DNA from: Solirubrobacterales bacterium
GTDB taxonomy: Bacteria > Actinomycetota > Thermoleophilia > Solirubrobacterales > Solirubrobacteraceae
Length of the DNA stretch: 64,000 nucleotides
NCBI GenBank assembly: GCA_027449125.1
Contig: DAIDME010000106.1
Location: forward strand, 19,312 to 83,311
Direction of reading: 5' to 3'
Under the pieces are notes generated by a model. It was not told the origin of the DNA. It worked only from the letters and a program-made list of their open reading frames with translations, and made no database searches. Of the stretch, positions 1 to 8,073 are shown piece by piece. Both the position numbers and the translations under genes were made by a program. How positions within the stretch are numbered: position 1 is the stretch's first letter; the number at the start of each line of letters is the position of its first letter.

Positions 1-732
1 TTCCGGCCCCCAATGGAATCCTACGACCCCGACTGGTTGCCGCTGATGGCGCTGATGCTGCTGGACGCGGGGGGTAAGACGCCGGGCATCAAGACGATCG
101 ACCTCTCCGAACTGCCAACGGCGCTGGTCCCACTGGTCACCGGACTGATCGCGCGCCTCACCTACGACATCCAGTTCTGGACCGAAGCTGACAAACGCAC
201 GCCGGTCTGCATCGTCTGCGACGAAGCTCATGTCTATCTGCGGGAGACCGAAGATGGCTCACCGGTCTACGACTGGGCGATGCGTCGCTTCGAGACGATC
301 GCAAAGGAGGGCCGCAAGTACGGGGTCTGTCTGGCCGTCGTCAGCCAGCGTCCCAGCGAGCTCAACCGCACCGTGCTCAGCCAGTGCAACAACTTCATGA
401 TCCTGCGCCTCAGCAACGACCCCGACCACGAGGCGATCGTCCAGCTCGTGCCGGGTGCATTTGCCGGCGTCGCGGACCTGCTCCCCACCCTCGACGTCGG
501 CGAAGCCGTCGTCATCGGTGACGCGGTGCCACTACCGGTGCGCATCAAGCTTGATAAGGCGACGCACGGCCCCGACAGCCGCACGATTCCGTACTGGTCG
601 CTGTGGGCCAATCAGCCGACCTCGCCCGAAGCGATCAGCCTGGGCGCATCCGCGCTGCGCGCCCAGTCGCGCACGCTGGCCCGAGCCGAAATGACGGCCA
701 AGAGCGCGGAAGCGGCCGCGGCCACCGACTGA
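1..732 (+). CDS. HerA/VirB4-like P-loop ATPase, C-terminal part (cut by window edge)
   Basis: This is the C-terminal part of a DNA-translocase-type ATPase. The frame is open to base 1 and several codons precede the first Met at 13, so the Walker A half probably lies outside the window. Counting from that Met, a hydrophobic strand ends in Asp-Glu-Ala-His at about 70-73 (Walker B), and SQRPSEL at about 111-117 followed by an NNFMILRLSN segment near 126-135 resembles the sensor and arginine region of HerA/DUF87 proteins. Members of this family form hexamers that pump DNA, in repair with NurA-type nucleases or in phage defence with various effectors. No partner is visible downstream, where the neighbourhood is decayed. 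The family call is fairly secure. The role is unknown. Confidence 0.75.
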   Translation, partial: FRPPMESYDPDWLPLMALMLLDAGGKTPGIKTIDLSELPTALVPLVTGLIARLTYDIQFWTEADKRTPVCIVCDEAHVYLRETEDGSPVYDWAMRRFETIAKEGRKYGVCLAVVSQRPSELNRTVLSQCNNFMILRLSNDPDHEAIVQLVPGAFAGVADLLPTLDVGEAVVIGDAVPLPVRIKLDKATHGPDSRTIPYWSLWANQPTSPEAISLGASALRAQSRTLARAEMTAKSAEAAAATD

Positions 733-876
733 CCAATTTCGGCTACCCGCACCAGCGCCCGGGCGCTTGTGGCGCCGCGGCCGGCGCGCAACAGCCGTGA
801 GCCGTTCAGAAGATTTCGTTCAGGCAGCGACCCGGTCTGGGGTCGTTGACGTGGCCCTTCCGGGCGCTCCTGACGC

Positions 877-914
877 TTCCATGGCAGAGTGAGCATTCCA
901 TGGCAGAGTGAGCA
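877..914. repeat. Perfect 19-bp tandem direct repeat, possible IS end
   Basis: Two abutting identical 19-bp copies lie at 877-895 and 896-914. Read on the minus strand each copy begins TGCTCACTCTGCCATGGAA. Repeated terminal boxes starting with TG are typical of IS21-family ends. The right edge at 914 is exactly where recognisable DUF4143 coding sequence begins, so this may be the solo end of an element that replaced the 5' part of that gene. No matching second end or transposase was seen in the window. The mobile-element reading is inference. Confidence 0.6.
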
Positions 915-1570
915 GCCGAGAAGTCCGTAACCTCGAAGCGCTGAGCCGGCTGTGCGCCTTCTGGCCGCCCGCAGCGGCAAGCTTCGCCTCGGAGTTGGCG
1001 ATCGACGCCAAGACCGCGGCCGGCTACCTGCACATCCTCGAGCAGCTCTTCTTCGTGCTGCGCCTGCCGGCCTGACATGTCAAGCTGGGACACCGCGTCG
1101 TCAAGAGCCCAAAGCTTCACATCGCCGACACGGGCATGCTCTGTGCGCTGCTCGAACTCGACGAGCGACGACTCGGCGACGATCCCGGCATCGGCGCCAC
1201 GGCGTGTGAGACGTTCGTGGTGGCGGAGATCGCGCGGACCGCCGCCTACGCGCAGAACGGTCCGTGGCCGGGCCCGCACCACTACCTCAACCAGCGTGGA
1301 ATCGAGGTCGACCTCGTGATCGAGCACGCCGCCGGAGACGCCGTCGCGATCGCGGTCAAGAGCTCGGCGACGCCGCGTGCCGCCGACACCGCAGGCCTGC
1401 GCCTCATACGGGACAAGCTCGGAGCGCGCTTCCGGGCGGGGATCCTCGTGCACCTCGACCCCGACACCCTGACCTTCAGCGACCGCATCCACGCGCTGCC
1501 GCTCGCGGCGCTGTTTGGAGCGCCGCAAGACGCACGGCCGGGTGGCCCAACAGCAAGTGGGCCACCCGGT
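908..1570 (+). pseudogene. DUF4143-domain ATPase remnant (5' truncated, in-frame stop)
   Basis: This is the C-terminal DUF4143 half of an AAA-type ATPase of the kind scattered through bacterial accessory regions. In frame from 908 the translation reads EVRNLEALSRLCAFW, then a helix-turn-helix-like segment and YLHILEQLFFVLRLPA. It stops at TGA (1073-1075) and resumes at once as HVKLGHRVVKSPKLHIADTG. Family members usually carry Trp at the stop position, so a TGG to TGA change is likely. The whole P-loop domain is missing upstream. The frame also reads on past the usual C-terminus (ALPLAALFG), suggesting the native stop is lost. A GTG at 908 lies inside the tandem repeat and is unlikely to be a real start. 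Confidence 0.7.
1538..1569. terminator. Strong stem-loop between converging genes
   Basis: A perfect 12-bp inverted repeat (1538-1549 with 1558-1569) encloses an 8-nt loop. It sits between the end of the DUF4143 remnant on + and the hipA stop on - (1601), where a bidirectional terminator would be expected. There is no long U-tract on either side. Confidence 0.6.
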
Positions 1571-1600
1571 AAGACACGTATGCCAGGAGGCGAACGAGGC

Positions 1601-2911
1601 TCAGCGTGCCGGGAAGCTCAGGCGGACCGTCGCCGCGACACTGTCAGCGAGCTGTTCGGGGACGTTGACTCGGTCGGCGTAGCTGGGCCAGCCGGCCACG
1701 ACCTCGGTGGTCTGCTCGAGCACAGCTTTCGCCAGCGTTCGCGGCAGGGACGCGACCCTTGCGACCGCTGCAAAGTCCGCAACCGTGAAGCTGTCGCGTT
1801 TGCCGTTGACGCTCATCTGGTGGCGTGCCGTCCAGGGACCGGCCGCGTTGTAGGCCCAGGTCAGGTCGTAGGCCGGAGCCAGAGCCCAGACGCCGGCTCG
1901 GTCCATCTTGAAGCTGATGTTCTTGACGTGGTCGTCCTGGTTGCGGGCAACTACGTTGAACACCATCCGCCTGAACATCTGTTCCATGTCCTCGCGTCCC
2001 AGGCCGATCTGGCGCATCGCGTGGAACGCCTGCTCGTAGCTGTGGGCGCCAGGCTGCCTGTAGTCGAGCTGCGCAAGCGCACCAAGGGTTTGCACGTGCA
2101 CGCGGCCACCGGAGTCGGTGCGGTCAAACCTGCGGGTCATGAAGTGCCAGCGGCCGCCCTCCGGCAGAAGCCGGCACGGCGTCATACGAATGTCGGCGTC
2201 TGCGGCCATCAACGAGTACGCGTACTCGACCATGCCGTACCCCAGCGGGTCAGCGAGAGTGTCCCGATCCCTGTTGCCCTTGACGCCGTCGAGCTTGAGC
2301 AGCCAGTGCGTGAACCCCGGTTCCAGGTCAAGCTGTCCCGAGCGCACCTGTCCGGTGTCGGGGTTGTAAGCGATCAGCGCCTTGGCACGCGCTCCGCCCG
2401 CACTCGTGCCGACCTGGAGGATGTCACGCATGGCCTGCCTGCGTTGCCCGTCAGCGAGACTTACCGCAAGCTGCTCACGGTCAGCGACGACCTCGGACGC
2501 AAGCCGGACGAGTGCGTCGATCTGCAGGTCGTGATCAGCCCCCGCATTGGGCCCCTGAACAGGCCGGAACTCGAGCGCACCCATCCCGCGCCGTCCGACA
2601 TAACACAACCGCTCGACCGCTACGAAGCTCCCCGGTGTCCGCCCCTGACCGGCCAGCCACGTATCGATCAGCGCCTGTCCGTACCTATCAGGCAGCGAAT
2701 CTGCGAGCAGCCCAGGCAGACCGTGGAAGCTATCTGGATTGAGGTTTGAGAACTGGTAGGGCGCTTCGCGCAGGGGCATCACCAGCGGCGCGAGCTGGAT
2801 ACCGGACTCGGCGAACCGGCGGTCGTACTGAAACGTAGCGGTACCGCCGTCGTCAGGGCTTGACACCGCGCCGATGCGCCTGCCCCAAAGTCGGACCTCG
2901 GCGACCTTCAC
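1601..2911 (-). CDS. hipA: HipA-family serine/threonine kinase toxin
   Basis: This is a 436-residue protein with the N-terminal HipA subdomain followed by the kinase-like HipA C domain. Visible motifs are the flexible P-loop GTSAGGARAK (about 168-177), the catalytic loop NQDDHVKN (about 324-331, with the usual Asp and Asn), and AYDLTW near 347-352, which carries the metal-binding Asp. All key residues are present and the length matches the family (about 410-440), so the kinase should be active. E. coli HipA phosphorylates glutamyl-tRNA synthetase and causes growth arrest; other HipA-type kinases have other tRNA-synthetase or translation targets. The start ATG overlaps the hipB stop (ATGA), so the toxin is probably translated by coupling to its antitoxin. 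Confidence 0.93.
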   Translation of the reverse strand: MKVAEVRLWGRRIGAVSSPDDGGTATFQYDRRFAESGIQLAPLVMPLREAPYQFSNLNPDSFHGLPGLLADSLPDRYGQALIDTWLAGQGRTPGSFVAVERLCYVGRRGMGALEFRPVQGPNAGADHDLQIDALVRLASEVVADREQLAVSLADGQRRQAMRDILQVGTSAGGARAKALIAYNPDTGQVRSGQLDLEPGFTHWLLKLDGVKGNRDRDTLADPLGYGMVEYAYSLMAADADIRMTPCRLLPEGGRWHFMTRRFDRTDSGGRVHVQTLGALAQLDYRQPGAHSYEQAFHAMRQIGLGREDMEQMFRRMVFNVVARNQDDHVKNISFKMDRAGVWALAPAYDLTWAYNAAGPWTARHQMSVNGKRDSFTVADFAAVARVASLPRTLAKAVLEQTTEVVAGWPSYADRVNVPEQLADSVAATVRLSFPAR

Positions 2912-3258
2912 GACTCATCGCCCCATCTCCATGGCTCCGCTGGCTCGTCAGGCCGGGCGGTTGGCCGAGCCCGCCGGCGTGCGCGACCGCGGCTCTCGAG
3001 CAGCTCTAACGGGTCTGGCTCGGCGGCAGGCAGGAGCGCTTCGAAGTTCGAGCCGAGCCCGAGCGCCCTGAGGACGCGGATGAGCACGCCCACGCCAACC
3101 GGGGTGCCGGCCTCGAGTCGCTGAAGCGCGGAACGGCTCACACCCGCCTCGCGTGCGAGCTCGGTCTGGCGGAGGTTACGCGCAAGGCGTTGGCGCGCAA
3201 CCCGCTGACCAAGCTCGCGCATCACAGCTGCGTCCTCTATGTCATTAGTGATCCGCAT
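2908..3258 (-). CDS. hipB: HipB-like XRE-family antitoxin and repressor
   Basis: This is a 116-residue helix-turn-helix protein. The Cro/CI-type domain spans roughly residues 15-75 (LRQTELAREAGVSRSALQRL is the helix-turn-helix core). An Arg/Pro-rich tail of about 40 residues follows and may contact the toxin. HipB proteins bind HipA and repress their own operon. The ATG start at 3258 lies beside a run of repeated boxes at 3255-3386 that could be its operators. The gene overlaps hipA by 4 bp, the standard antitoxin-first arrangement. Confidence 0.9.
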   Translation of the reverse strand: MRITNDIEDAAVMRELGQRVARQRLARNLRQTELAREAGVSRSALQRLEAGTPVGVGVLIRVLRALGLGSNFEALLPAAEPDPLELLESRGRARRRARPTARPDEPAEPWRWGDES

Positions 3259-3386
3259 AAAGCCGTGTTAGCGAAGCATAAAGTCGAGAGTGGCAGTTTA
3301 GCGCATCAGTTATGCAGCTGTCGTTTGGGCTGCTTAGTGATTCTTATCTGATCTTTTAATGACTTATACTGGGTTTAGCGCTTCAG
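3255..3386. promoter_or_regulatory. Repeated boxes upstream of hipBA (candidate operators)
   Basis: This is an AT-richer stretch than its surroundings. GCATAAAG occurs at 3255-3262 and 3276-3283, 21 bp apart, i.e. two helical turns. GTTTAGCGCNTCAG occurs at 3296-3309 and 3373-3386 with one mismatch, and a related GTTAGCGAAGC lies at 3268. Phased repeats next to a HipB start fit a multi-site autorepression region. Which boxes are bound cannot be decided from sequence. Confidence 0.45.
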
Positions 3387-3704
3387 CTCTGATACGTAAA
3401 AGCGCGAATTGTTAGGGCCGGAGCCGGCTATGACCCGGAGCATCCCTTCTGGGAAGGCCGGGACGACGCGGAGATCGCCGACTGAAGGCACCTGGCATGG
3501 CTCGAGGGATCCGACCGGGAACCGCTTCCGGGCAGGCGAGGCGTGCGGCGGGACGGCACGGCCCTCCCGCAACCGCGAGCAGCCCCAGCCTCCCAGCACC
3601 CCCGACCGCCAACGCGGACACAACAGCCGGCCGGCAGCGAGATCCGCCTCGACCACAGCACGATCGTCTGAGACGATGAGCACCACGACCTCCGACGGCG
3701 TCAC
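3375..3704 (-). pseudogene. Probable remnant of an IS-associated DUF6431-type protein
   Basis: The minus-strand frame begins SEVVVLIVSDDRAVVEADLA, then AAGRLLCPRWRSGVLGGWGCSRLRE. This resembles the N-terminal zinc-finger and linker of DUF6431 proteins, which accompany transposases in actinobacteria: an LAAGRLxCPxC motif, then L-xx-WG-xx-R. The second Cys of the expected CPxC is Trp, and the homology-like part ends after about 60 residues, leaving a frame that lacks the rest of the domain. No intact transposase follows. I read it as a decayed mobile-element gene. The family name is from memory and would need a profile search. Confidence 0.4.
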
Positions 3705-3748
3705 GGGCTCCCTCGTCTCACCCCGTCAAGGTTCCGGCGAGGGAGCCC
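3705..3748. repeat. Perfect 11-bp inverted repeat (hairpin)
   Basis: GGGCTCCCTCG at 3705-3715 pairs perfectly with 3738-3748 across a 22-nt loop. It lies directly upstream of the minus-strand DUF6431-like remnant, so it may be its leader hairpin or part of the same element. A second perfect palindrome, ATCGTCT-G-AGACGAT, lies at 3663-3677. The rest of 3705-3957 shows no convincing gene. Confidence 0.5.
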
Positions 3749-3957
3749 AACATGAACAGGATCACCACCATCCTGCCGCCCAACCACCCGCCGAGCGATC
3801 CCCATCACCACGCTCGCTGCCGCCCACCGCCCCCGCCGTCAACACCCAGCGTGCCGCTCAACACACGCGGCGGCTTGTGGCCCACCTTGGTTGCGTCCAG
3901 CCCGCCGCGCCTGTCCTTGACCGTTCCGGAGGCGGCGCGTGCGAACATTCCCCTGAC

Positions 3958-4503
3958 TTGGACTCCGCTCGCGGACAGCTCCTGATCGCCGGCCCCACGC
4001 TCCAGGACCCGAACTTCTGGCGCACCGTGGTGCTGGTGGTCGAGCACACCGCGGACGGGGCGCTGGGGCTCGTGCTCAACCGGCCCTCACAGTCGAAGGT
4101 GGGCAAGGCGGTGCCGCAGCTGGTGGCGCTGACCGACCCCGAGGACGACGTGCTGATCGGTGGCCCGGTCAACCGCTCGGCGGTGATCGTGCTCGCCGAC
4201 TTTGAGGACCCAGAGGCCGCCGCGCTGATCGCCTTCGGCAGCGTCGGCGTGCTCTCGAGCGACGCCGCCTCCGACCTGGCAGACGCACACGTGCGGCAGG
4301 CGCGCGTCTTTGCGGGCCACTCCGGCTGGGGCCCCGGGCAGCTGGACGGCGAGCTCGAGCGCGGCGACTGGTTCCTGGAGCCTGCGCAGCACGACGATGC
4401 TTTCACAGAGGCTCCCGAACATCTGTGGCAGACGGTGCTGGAGCGCAAGGGCGGCAGCTACACGCTGGTTGCGCGGATGCCGGATGACCCGTCGCTGAAC
4501 TGA
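3958..4503 (+). CDS. yqgE: YqgE/AlgH family protein (DUF179)
   Basis: This is a 181-residue protein, the usual size for the family. It opens with the family-typical SARGQLLIAGPTLQDPNFWR and continues with LVLNRPS, a GGPVNR loop and VFAGHSGWGPGQL, all hallmarks of the YqgE/AlgH fold. The biochemical role is not established; links to alginate and outer-membrane-protein regulation come from proteobacteria. The TTG at 3958 is chosen because homology begins there. The frame is open far upstream to 3409, but that extension is low-complexity and Pro/Arg-rich, so I left it out. There is no good ribosome-binding site near 3958. The 3' end carries a duplicated stop region (see 4489-4518). Confidence 0.85.
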   Translation: MDSARGQLLIAGPTLQDPNFWRTVVLVVEHTADGALGLVLNRPSQSKVGKAVPQLVALTDPEDDVLIGGPVNRSAVIVLADFEDPEAAALIAFGSVGVLSSDAASDLADAHVRQARVFAGHSGWGPGQLDGELERGDWFLEPAQHDDAFTEAPEHLWQTVLERKGGSYTLVARMPDDPSLN

Positions 4504-4518
4504 CCGTCGCTGAACTGA
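4489..4518 (+). repeat. 15-bp tandem duplication across the yqgE stop codon
   Basis: CCGTCGCTGAACTGA occurs twice in succession (4489-4503 and 4504-4518). The first copy encodes Pro-Ser-Leu-Asn-stop and the second would encode the same in frame, so the stop is duplicated. It looks like a recent replication-slippage event with no effect on the protein. Confidence 0.85.
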
Positions 4519-4580
4519 GACGCTCACCCACCCGCGCGCGTGCGCGCAGGACGCGTCCGGCGCTCCCTACGATCATTGCC

Positions 4581-5522
4581 GTGAAGGGCGAGCACCAGCA
4601 CAGCCACGAAGCCTCGCAGGCACGCAAGCTCACGCTCACGCTGGCGCTGATCCTCGCGTTCATGGCCCTGGAGGTGACAGTGGGCGTGCTGTCCGGGTCG
4701 CTGGCACTGCTCTCCGACGCAGCTCACATGCTGACCGACGCGGCGGCCCTGGCGGTGGCCCTGCTGGCGGCGCGGCTTGCGGCCAGACCCGCGCGCGGAG
4801 TGATGACCTTCGGTCTCGGCCGCGCTGAGATCCTCAGCGCCAACGCGAACGGCATGACGCTGCTGGTGCTCGCGCTCCTGATCGCATACGGCGCCATCCG
4901 GCACCTGATAGCGCCGGTGCGCGTCGACGCCGGACCGGTCCTCGCGGTCGCCCTGGCCGGAACGGTCGTGAACCTGCTGGCCGTGCGCATCCTCGGCGGC
5001 CACGCGCACGCGCACGCGCACGGGCACGACCACGCGCACCGCAGCCTGAACATCGAGGGCTCCTACCAGCACATCCTCACGGACCTGTTCGGGTTCGCGG
5101 CGACGGCGGCCGCGGCGGTGGTCATCCTCGCGACCGGCTTCGACCGGGCCGACGCGGTGGCCGCGCTGCTGATCGCGGCGATCATGATCTTCGCCGCCCA
5201 GGGGCTGATCCGGGCGTCGGTGCGCGTGATGATGGAAGCAGCGCCGGAGGGCACCGACCCCAACCAGATCGGCCAGGCGATGGCCGCCCATCCGGGCGTT
5301 GTCGAGGTGCACGACCTGCACGTCTGGGAGGTGACCTCCGGCTTCAACGCCGTCTCCGCGCACGTGCTCGTACACCCCGACGAGGACTGCCACGAGGTCC
5401 GCCGCGCGCTCGCCGAGCTGCTGCGCGAGCGCTTCCAGCTGGCGCACTCGACACTGCAGCTGGAGCACGCCGAAGCCGCCCAGAGCCCGCTGCAGATCGA
5501 GCTATCCCGGCACGCCGGCTGA
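4581..5522 (+). CDS. CDF-family divalent metal cation exporter (CzcD/ZitB-like)
   Basis: This is a 313-residue cation diffusion facilitator that exports Zn(II)/Co(II)-type metals against proton influx. It has six predicted membrane spans, a His-rich N-terminus, and a His-rich loop (HAHAHAHGHDHAH, about residues 139-151) before TM5. The TM2 metal site HxxxD lies in SDAAHMLTDA (about 45-54), and a second HxxxD lies in YQHILTDLF. The cytoplasmic metal-binding domain follows TM6 (GVVEVHDLHVWEV, then HSTLQLEH). The start is GTG at 4581. The 3' end overlaps the convergent acyltransferase gene by 21 bp. No metal-responsive regulator is adjacent. The exact metal is unknown, though the His-rich loops favour zinc. 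Confidence 0.93.
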   Translation: MKGEHQHSHEASQARKLTLTLALILAFMALEVTVGVLSGSLALLSDAAHMLTDAAALAVALLAARLAARPARGVMTFGLGRAEILSANANGMTLLVLALLIAYGAIRHLIAPVRVDAGPVLAVALAGTVVNLLAVRILGGHAHAHAHGHDHAHRSLNIEGSYQHILTDLFGFAATAAAAVVILATGFDRADAVAALLIAAIMIFAAQGLIRASVRVMMEAAPEGTDPNQIGQAMAAHPGVVEVHDLHVWEVTSGFNAVSAHVLVHPDEDCHEVRRALAELLRERFQLAHSTLQLEHAEAAQSPLQIELSRHAG

Positions 5523-6290
5523 GCCACCGGCACGCTCCCGCAGCACCGACGCGCGTGCGACCGCCGCGGCGCGGCGCGGCCCGGCCTGCTCCAGCTCCGC
5601 GTGCAGCGCGCGGATGCGGTCGAGGATCTCGTCGGCCGCAGCCTGCTGCTCCGCTCTGCTCGGGTCGGCCACCGCCTCAAAGCGCAACGGCGGCCCGTAG
5701 CGCACGACGACCTTCGCGAAGCGCAGGCGCCGCCAGTTGCGGATCCGGTTGGACCCGAGGATCGCGACCGGGACCACGGCGGCACCGGACTCGAGCGCCA
5801 GGCGCCCGATCCCCGGCCTGGCCTGCTCGGCCAGCCGGCCGCTGCGCGACCGCCCGCCCTCGACGTACATGCCCACCGCGCCGCCTCGTCCCAGGACGGC
5901 GAACGCCGTCTTGAACGCCTCCTCGTCGCGCTGACCGCGCCGCACCGGGAACACGCCGCCGTGGCTGTAGATCCAGCTCATCGGGTGGCGCCCGAACATC
6001 TGCGACTTCGCCATGAAGTGGATGTGACGGCGGACGAAGGCGCCCGTGAAGAAGTGGTCCATGAACGAGGCGTGGTTGGGAGCGAGGATCACGGGCCCGT
6101 TGGGGACGTTCTCAGCGCCGTAGCCCACGGTCCGGAACAGTGCGACGGCGATCCAGACGGTGATCACCCGCACGAGCTCATACGGCCACTGCGGCGGGCG
6201 GCGCCGCACGCGCTGGTGGTAGCGAGTGAAGCGCTCCGCGGGACGCGGGTCCCGGTAGACCTGCGGGCGGATCTTGACGTCCGCTGACAT
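5502..6290 (-). CDS. PlsC-like 1-acylglycerol-3-phosphate acyltransferase
   Basis: This is a 262-residue lysophospholipid acyltransferase-type enzyme that transfers an acyl chain to the sn-2 position of a glycerophosphate. The catalytic NHxxxxD motif is NHASFMD (about 72-78). The substrate-binding block EGGRSRSG (about 144-151) replaces the classical FPEGTRS, and VPVAILGSNR matches block IV. One hydrophobic span (about 40-58) precedes the catalytic motif. It ends convergently over the CDF gene and lies 8 bp after the start-side neighbour at 6299, though that gene's product is unrelated. Bacteria carry several such paralogues, so substrate specificity is open. Confidence 0.88.
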   Translation of the reverse strand: MSADVKIRPQVYRDPRPAERFTRYHQRVRRRPPQWPYELVRVITVWIAVALFRTVGYGAENVPNGPVILAPNHASFMDHFFTGAFVRRHIHFMAKSQMFGRHPMSWIYSHGGVFPVRRGQRDEEAFKTAFAVLGRGGAVGMYVEGGRSRSGRLAEQARPGIGRLALESGAAVVPVAILGSNRIRNWRRLRFAKVVVRYGPPLRFEAVADPSRAEQQAAADEILDRIRALHAELEQAGPRRAAAVARASVLRERAGGSAGVPG

Positions 6291-6298
6291 CGTGGCGC

Positions 6299-7207
6299 TC
6301 AGCCGCTGAGCGGCAGCACCAGCGCCGGGCGCTCGATCGTGTGGTCGGCCTGCGTCGCGATCACCGCCGTCGCGATCGCCATGAACTCGATCACGTGCGA
6401 GCCCCAGCCGTGCGAGGCCTGGTTCAGGCGCACGCCGACCAGGCCGTCGGCCTTGACCGTCTCAGCTTCGGACTGCATGCGCGACATCGCCAGCTCGCGG
6501 GCGTCGTAGAGCGCCTGGGTGAAGTTCGTCATCTCGACGTTGCGGCCGAGGTTGCGCATCGACTGCATCATCCCCTGGCGCGCGACGTGGTAGACGCAGT
6601 TGCCCATCACCAGCCCGACGGGCCGGTAACCCGCCCGCAACAGGGTCGAGAAGTCCTGGCCGCTCAGATCGGAAGTGAAGGGACGCCCGCCCGGCGCGCG
6701 GTGAAGCTCGCCCCCGGCGTGCCGCACGGCGGTGCCGACGGCGATGAACTCGGCCATGTCGGCGCCCCAGTCGTAGCGGCCGATCGTGAGCCGCACGCCG
6801 ACGATCCCGTCGGCGCCGAGCTGGTCGGCCTCCTCCTCCATGCGCGTCATCGCGAGCTCGCGGGCGTGGTACATGGCCTGCGTGAGCACCCGCATCTCCA
6901 TGTTCTGGTTCCAGGCGGCCTGCTGGAAGCCGATGTGGTAGATCGAGCTGCCGAGCACCAGCCCGAGCGGCTCAAACCCAGCCTCCTTGACCAGCAGGAA
7001 CTCATTCACGGACAGGTCGCTGGTGAAGAACCCCCGCGCGATGTCCTCACGCATGCGCTCGAGCCGTTCACGCCCGGACGCCGGTAGCCCCTCCAGCGAG
7101 CCGGCCCGGTAGGGCGAGGCGCCTTCAGTCTGCCCATCCGGCTGCGCCGGGCCCGCTTGGCCCGGCTGGCCCTGCGGGCGCTCACCACGTCGATCCAGAA
7201 ATCCCAT
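6299..7207 (-). CDS. Protein with two tandem YbjQ-like (PF01906) domains
   Basis: This is a 302-residue protein made of an N-terminal Gln/Gly-rich tail of about 70 residues followed by two homologous halves. Each half has FTSDLSxxxF near its start, a GLVxGxxxYH strand, an ARELAMxRMxxEAxxxxADGxVGVRL helix-strand unit, and an EFxAxxTAV end. These are hallmarks of the YbjQ/heavy-metal-binding-domain family, normally about 105 residues and pentameric. A tandem double version would change the oligomer. The start is supported by GGGAGGGG about 8 nt upstream. It follows the 172-codon frame upstream by 16 bp, so the two are probably one operon. The function of the family is unknown. Confidence 0.85.
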   Translation of the reverse strand: MGFLDRRGERPQGQPGQAGPAQPDGQTEGASPYRAGSLEGLPASGRERLERMREDIARGFFTSDLSVNEFLLVKEAGFEPLGLVLGSSIYHIGFQQAAWNQNMEMRVLTQAMYHARELAMTRMEEEADQLGADGIVGVRLTIGRYDWGADMAEFIAVGTAVRHAGGELHRAPGGRPFTSDLSGQDFSTLLRAGYRPVGLVMGNCVYHVARQGMMQSMRNLGRNVEMTNFTQALYDARELAMSRMQSEAETVKADGLVGVRLNQASHGWGSHVIEFMAIATAVIATQADHTIERPALVLPLSG

Positions 7208-7223
7208 GCGAAGCGACCCCTCC

Positions 7224-7679
7224 CTAACCCTCTAACACCAAACGCTCGAGCGCCTGCCGCGTGCGCTCGCTGCTGCGTGCCTGTGCCGCAACCGCCTGCG
7301 CGAGCAGCGCCAACCAGTCGTCCAGCTCGAGCGTATCGGTCTTGATCGCGATCCCGCCCGAGACCCTGGAACGCACGGCGCTGACGCGACCACCGTCCCG
7401 CCTGAGCACCAGCCGCTGGTCACCCGCGACCACGATGATCTCGGCAACGAGCCTCGGGCCGCGGAAGCCGCTGCGGACACGCTTGATCTCGACGAGCCCG
7501 GGCAATGCCGCGTCGAGGCGCGTCGCGAGCCCCTCGACGAACGCGGCGATGTCACTGAGGTCGGCGCGCAGCGCGGCGGCGACCAGATCCAGGTCCGGGT
7601 CGCTGCCCGCCCCGGCCTGGGCCAGGCCGGCCCCGGACGCCGGCTCGATCTCCGTGCTCTCGCCCTCTTCCGAATTCAC
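7224..7679 (-). CDS. Hypothetical protein upstream of the YbjQ gene
   Basis: I do not recognise this family. The protein has about 151 residues from the GTG at 7679, preceded by GAAGGG. An acidic N-terminus of about 30 residues is followed by an amphipathic helical stretch (LRADLSDIAAFVEGLATRLD), a beta-rich segment with IKRVRSGFRGPRLVAEI and DQRLVLRRDGGRVSAVRS, and a C-terminal helix. There is no signal peptide or membrane span. The longer frame would begin at a TTG at 7742, which lacks support. It sits 16 bp before the double-YbjQ gene and is probably co-transcribed with it. Confidence 0.65.
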   Translation of the reverse strand: MNSEEGESTEIEPASGAGLAQAGAGSDPDLDLVAAALRADLSDIAAFVEGLATRLDAALPGLVEIKRVRSGFRGPRLVAEIIVVAGDQRLVLRRDGGRVSAVRSRVSGGIAIKTDTLELDDWLALLAQAVAAQARSSERTRQALERLVLEG

Positions 7680-8073
7680 GCCCTTCAGGCTACGACACCT
7701 GAGACCTTTCGTGTCAGCGCAAGGCCCTGCGCGCGGGTCCAAATACGCGTCTTGCCAGCCACAACAGGTTCTGCATGCTCCAGAAGCGGCCGGCGGACCG
7801 TCGCCGCGCCAGCTCCCGACGGCTGCACGAACTCAAGAACAAGCCGGAGCTATCCACAATCGCACCTCACAGCGAACTGACCACGGACATTGACCCATCT
7901 CCCGGTAGTCAATAACAGGGCTCGGACAGAACCCGCAAATTGCGTCCTTCTCAACCGCCCGGCAACCCTGGCTGTGGTGGCGGCAGGCCGGCGGAGGCCG
8001 CTCAGCCAACGGCGCGCTCACGCCTGCGACTATGCTGGCCGCGGTCAGAACGAGTCGAACCTAGGAGGGCCAG
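7680..8073. other. 394-bp intergenic region between divergent genes
   Basis: No convincing coding sequence lies here. It separates the minus-strand pair ending at 7679 from the + strand biotin-carrier gene. An inverted repeat ATTGAC (7889-7894) / GTCAAT (7908-7913) with a 13-bp spacer could be a regulator site. AGGAGGG at 8063-8069 is the ribosome-binding site of the next gene. Confidence 0.5.

Noticed and set aside
1136-2749. 537-codon + frame
   Set aside because: Only its first third is the DUF4143 remnant; the rest runs antisense through hipA, so it is not one protein.
3409-3957. 5' extension of the YqgE frame
   Set aside because: Low-complexity, Pro/Arg-rich and outside the family, and it crosses an IS-like remnant.
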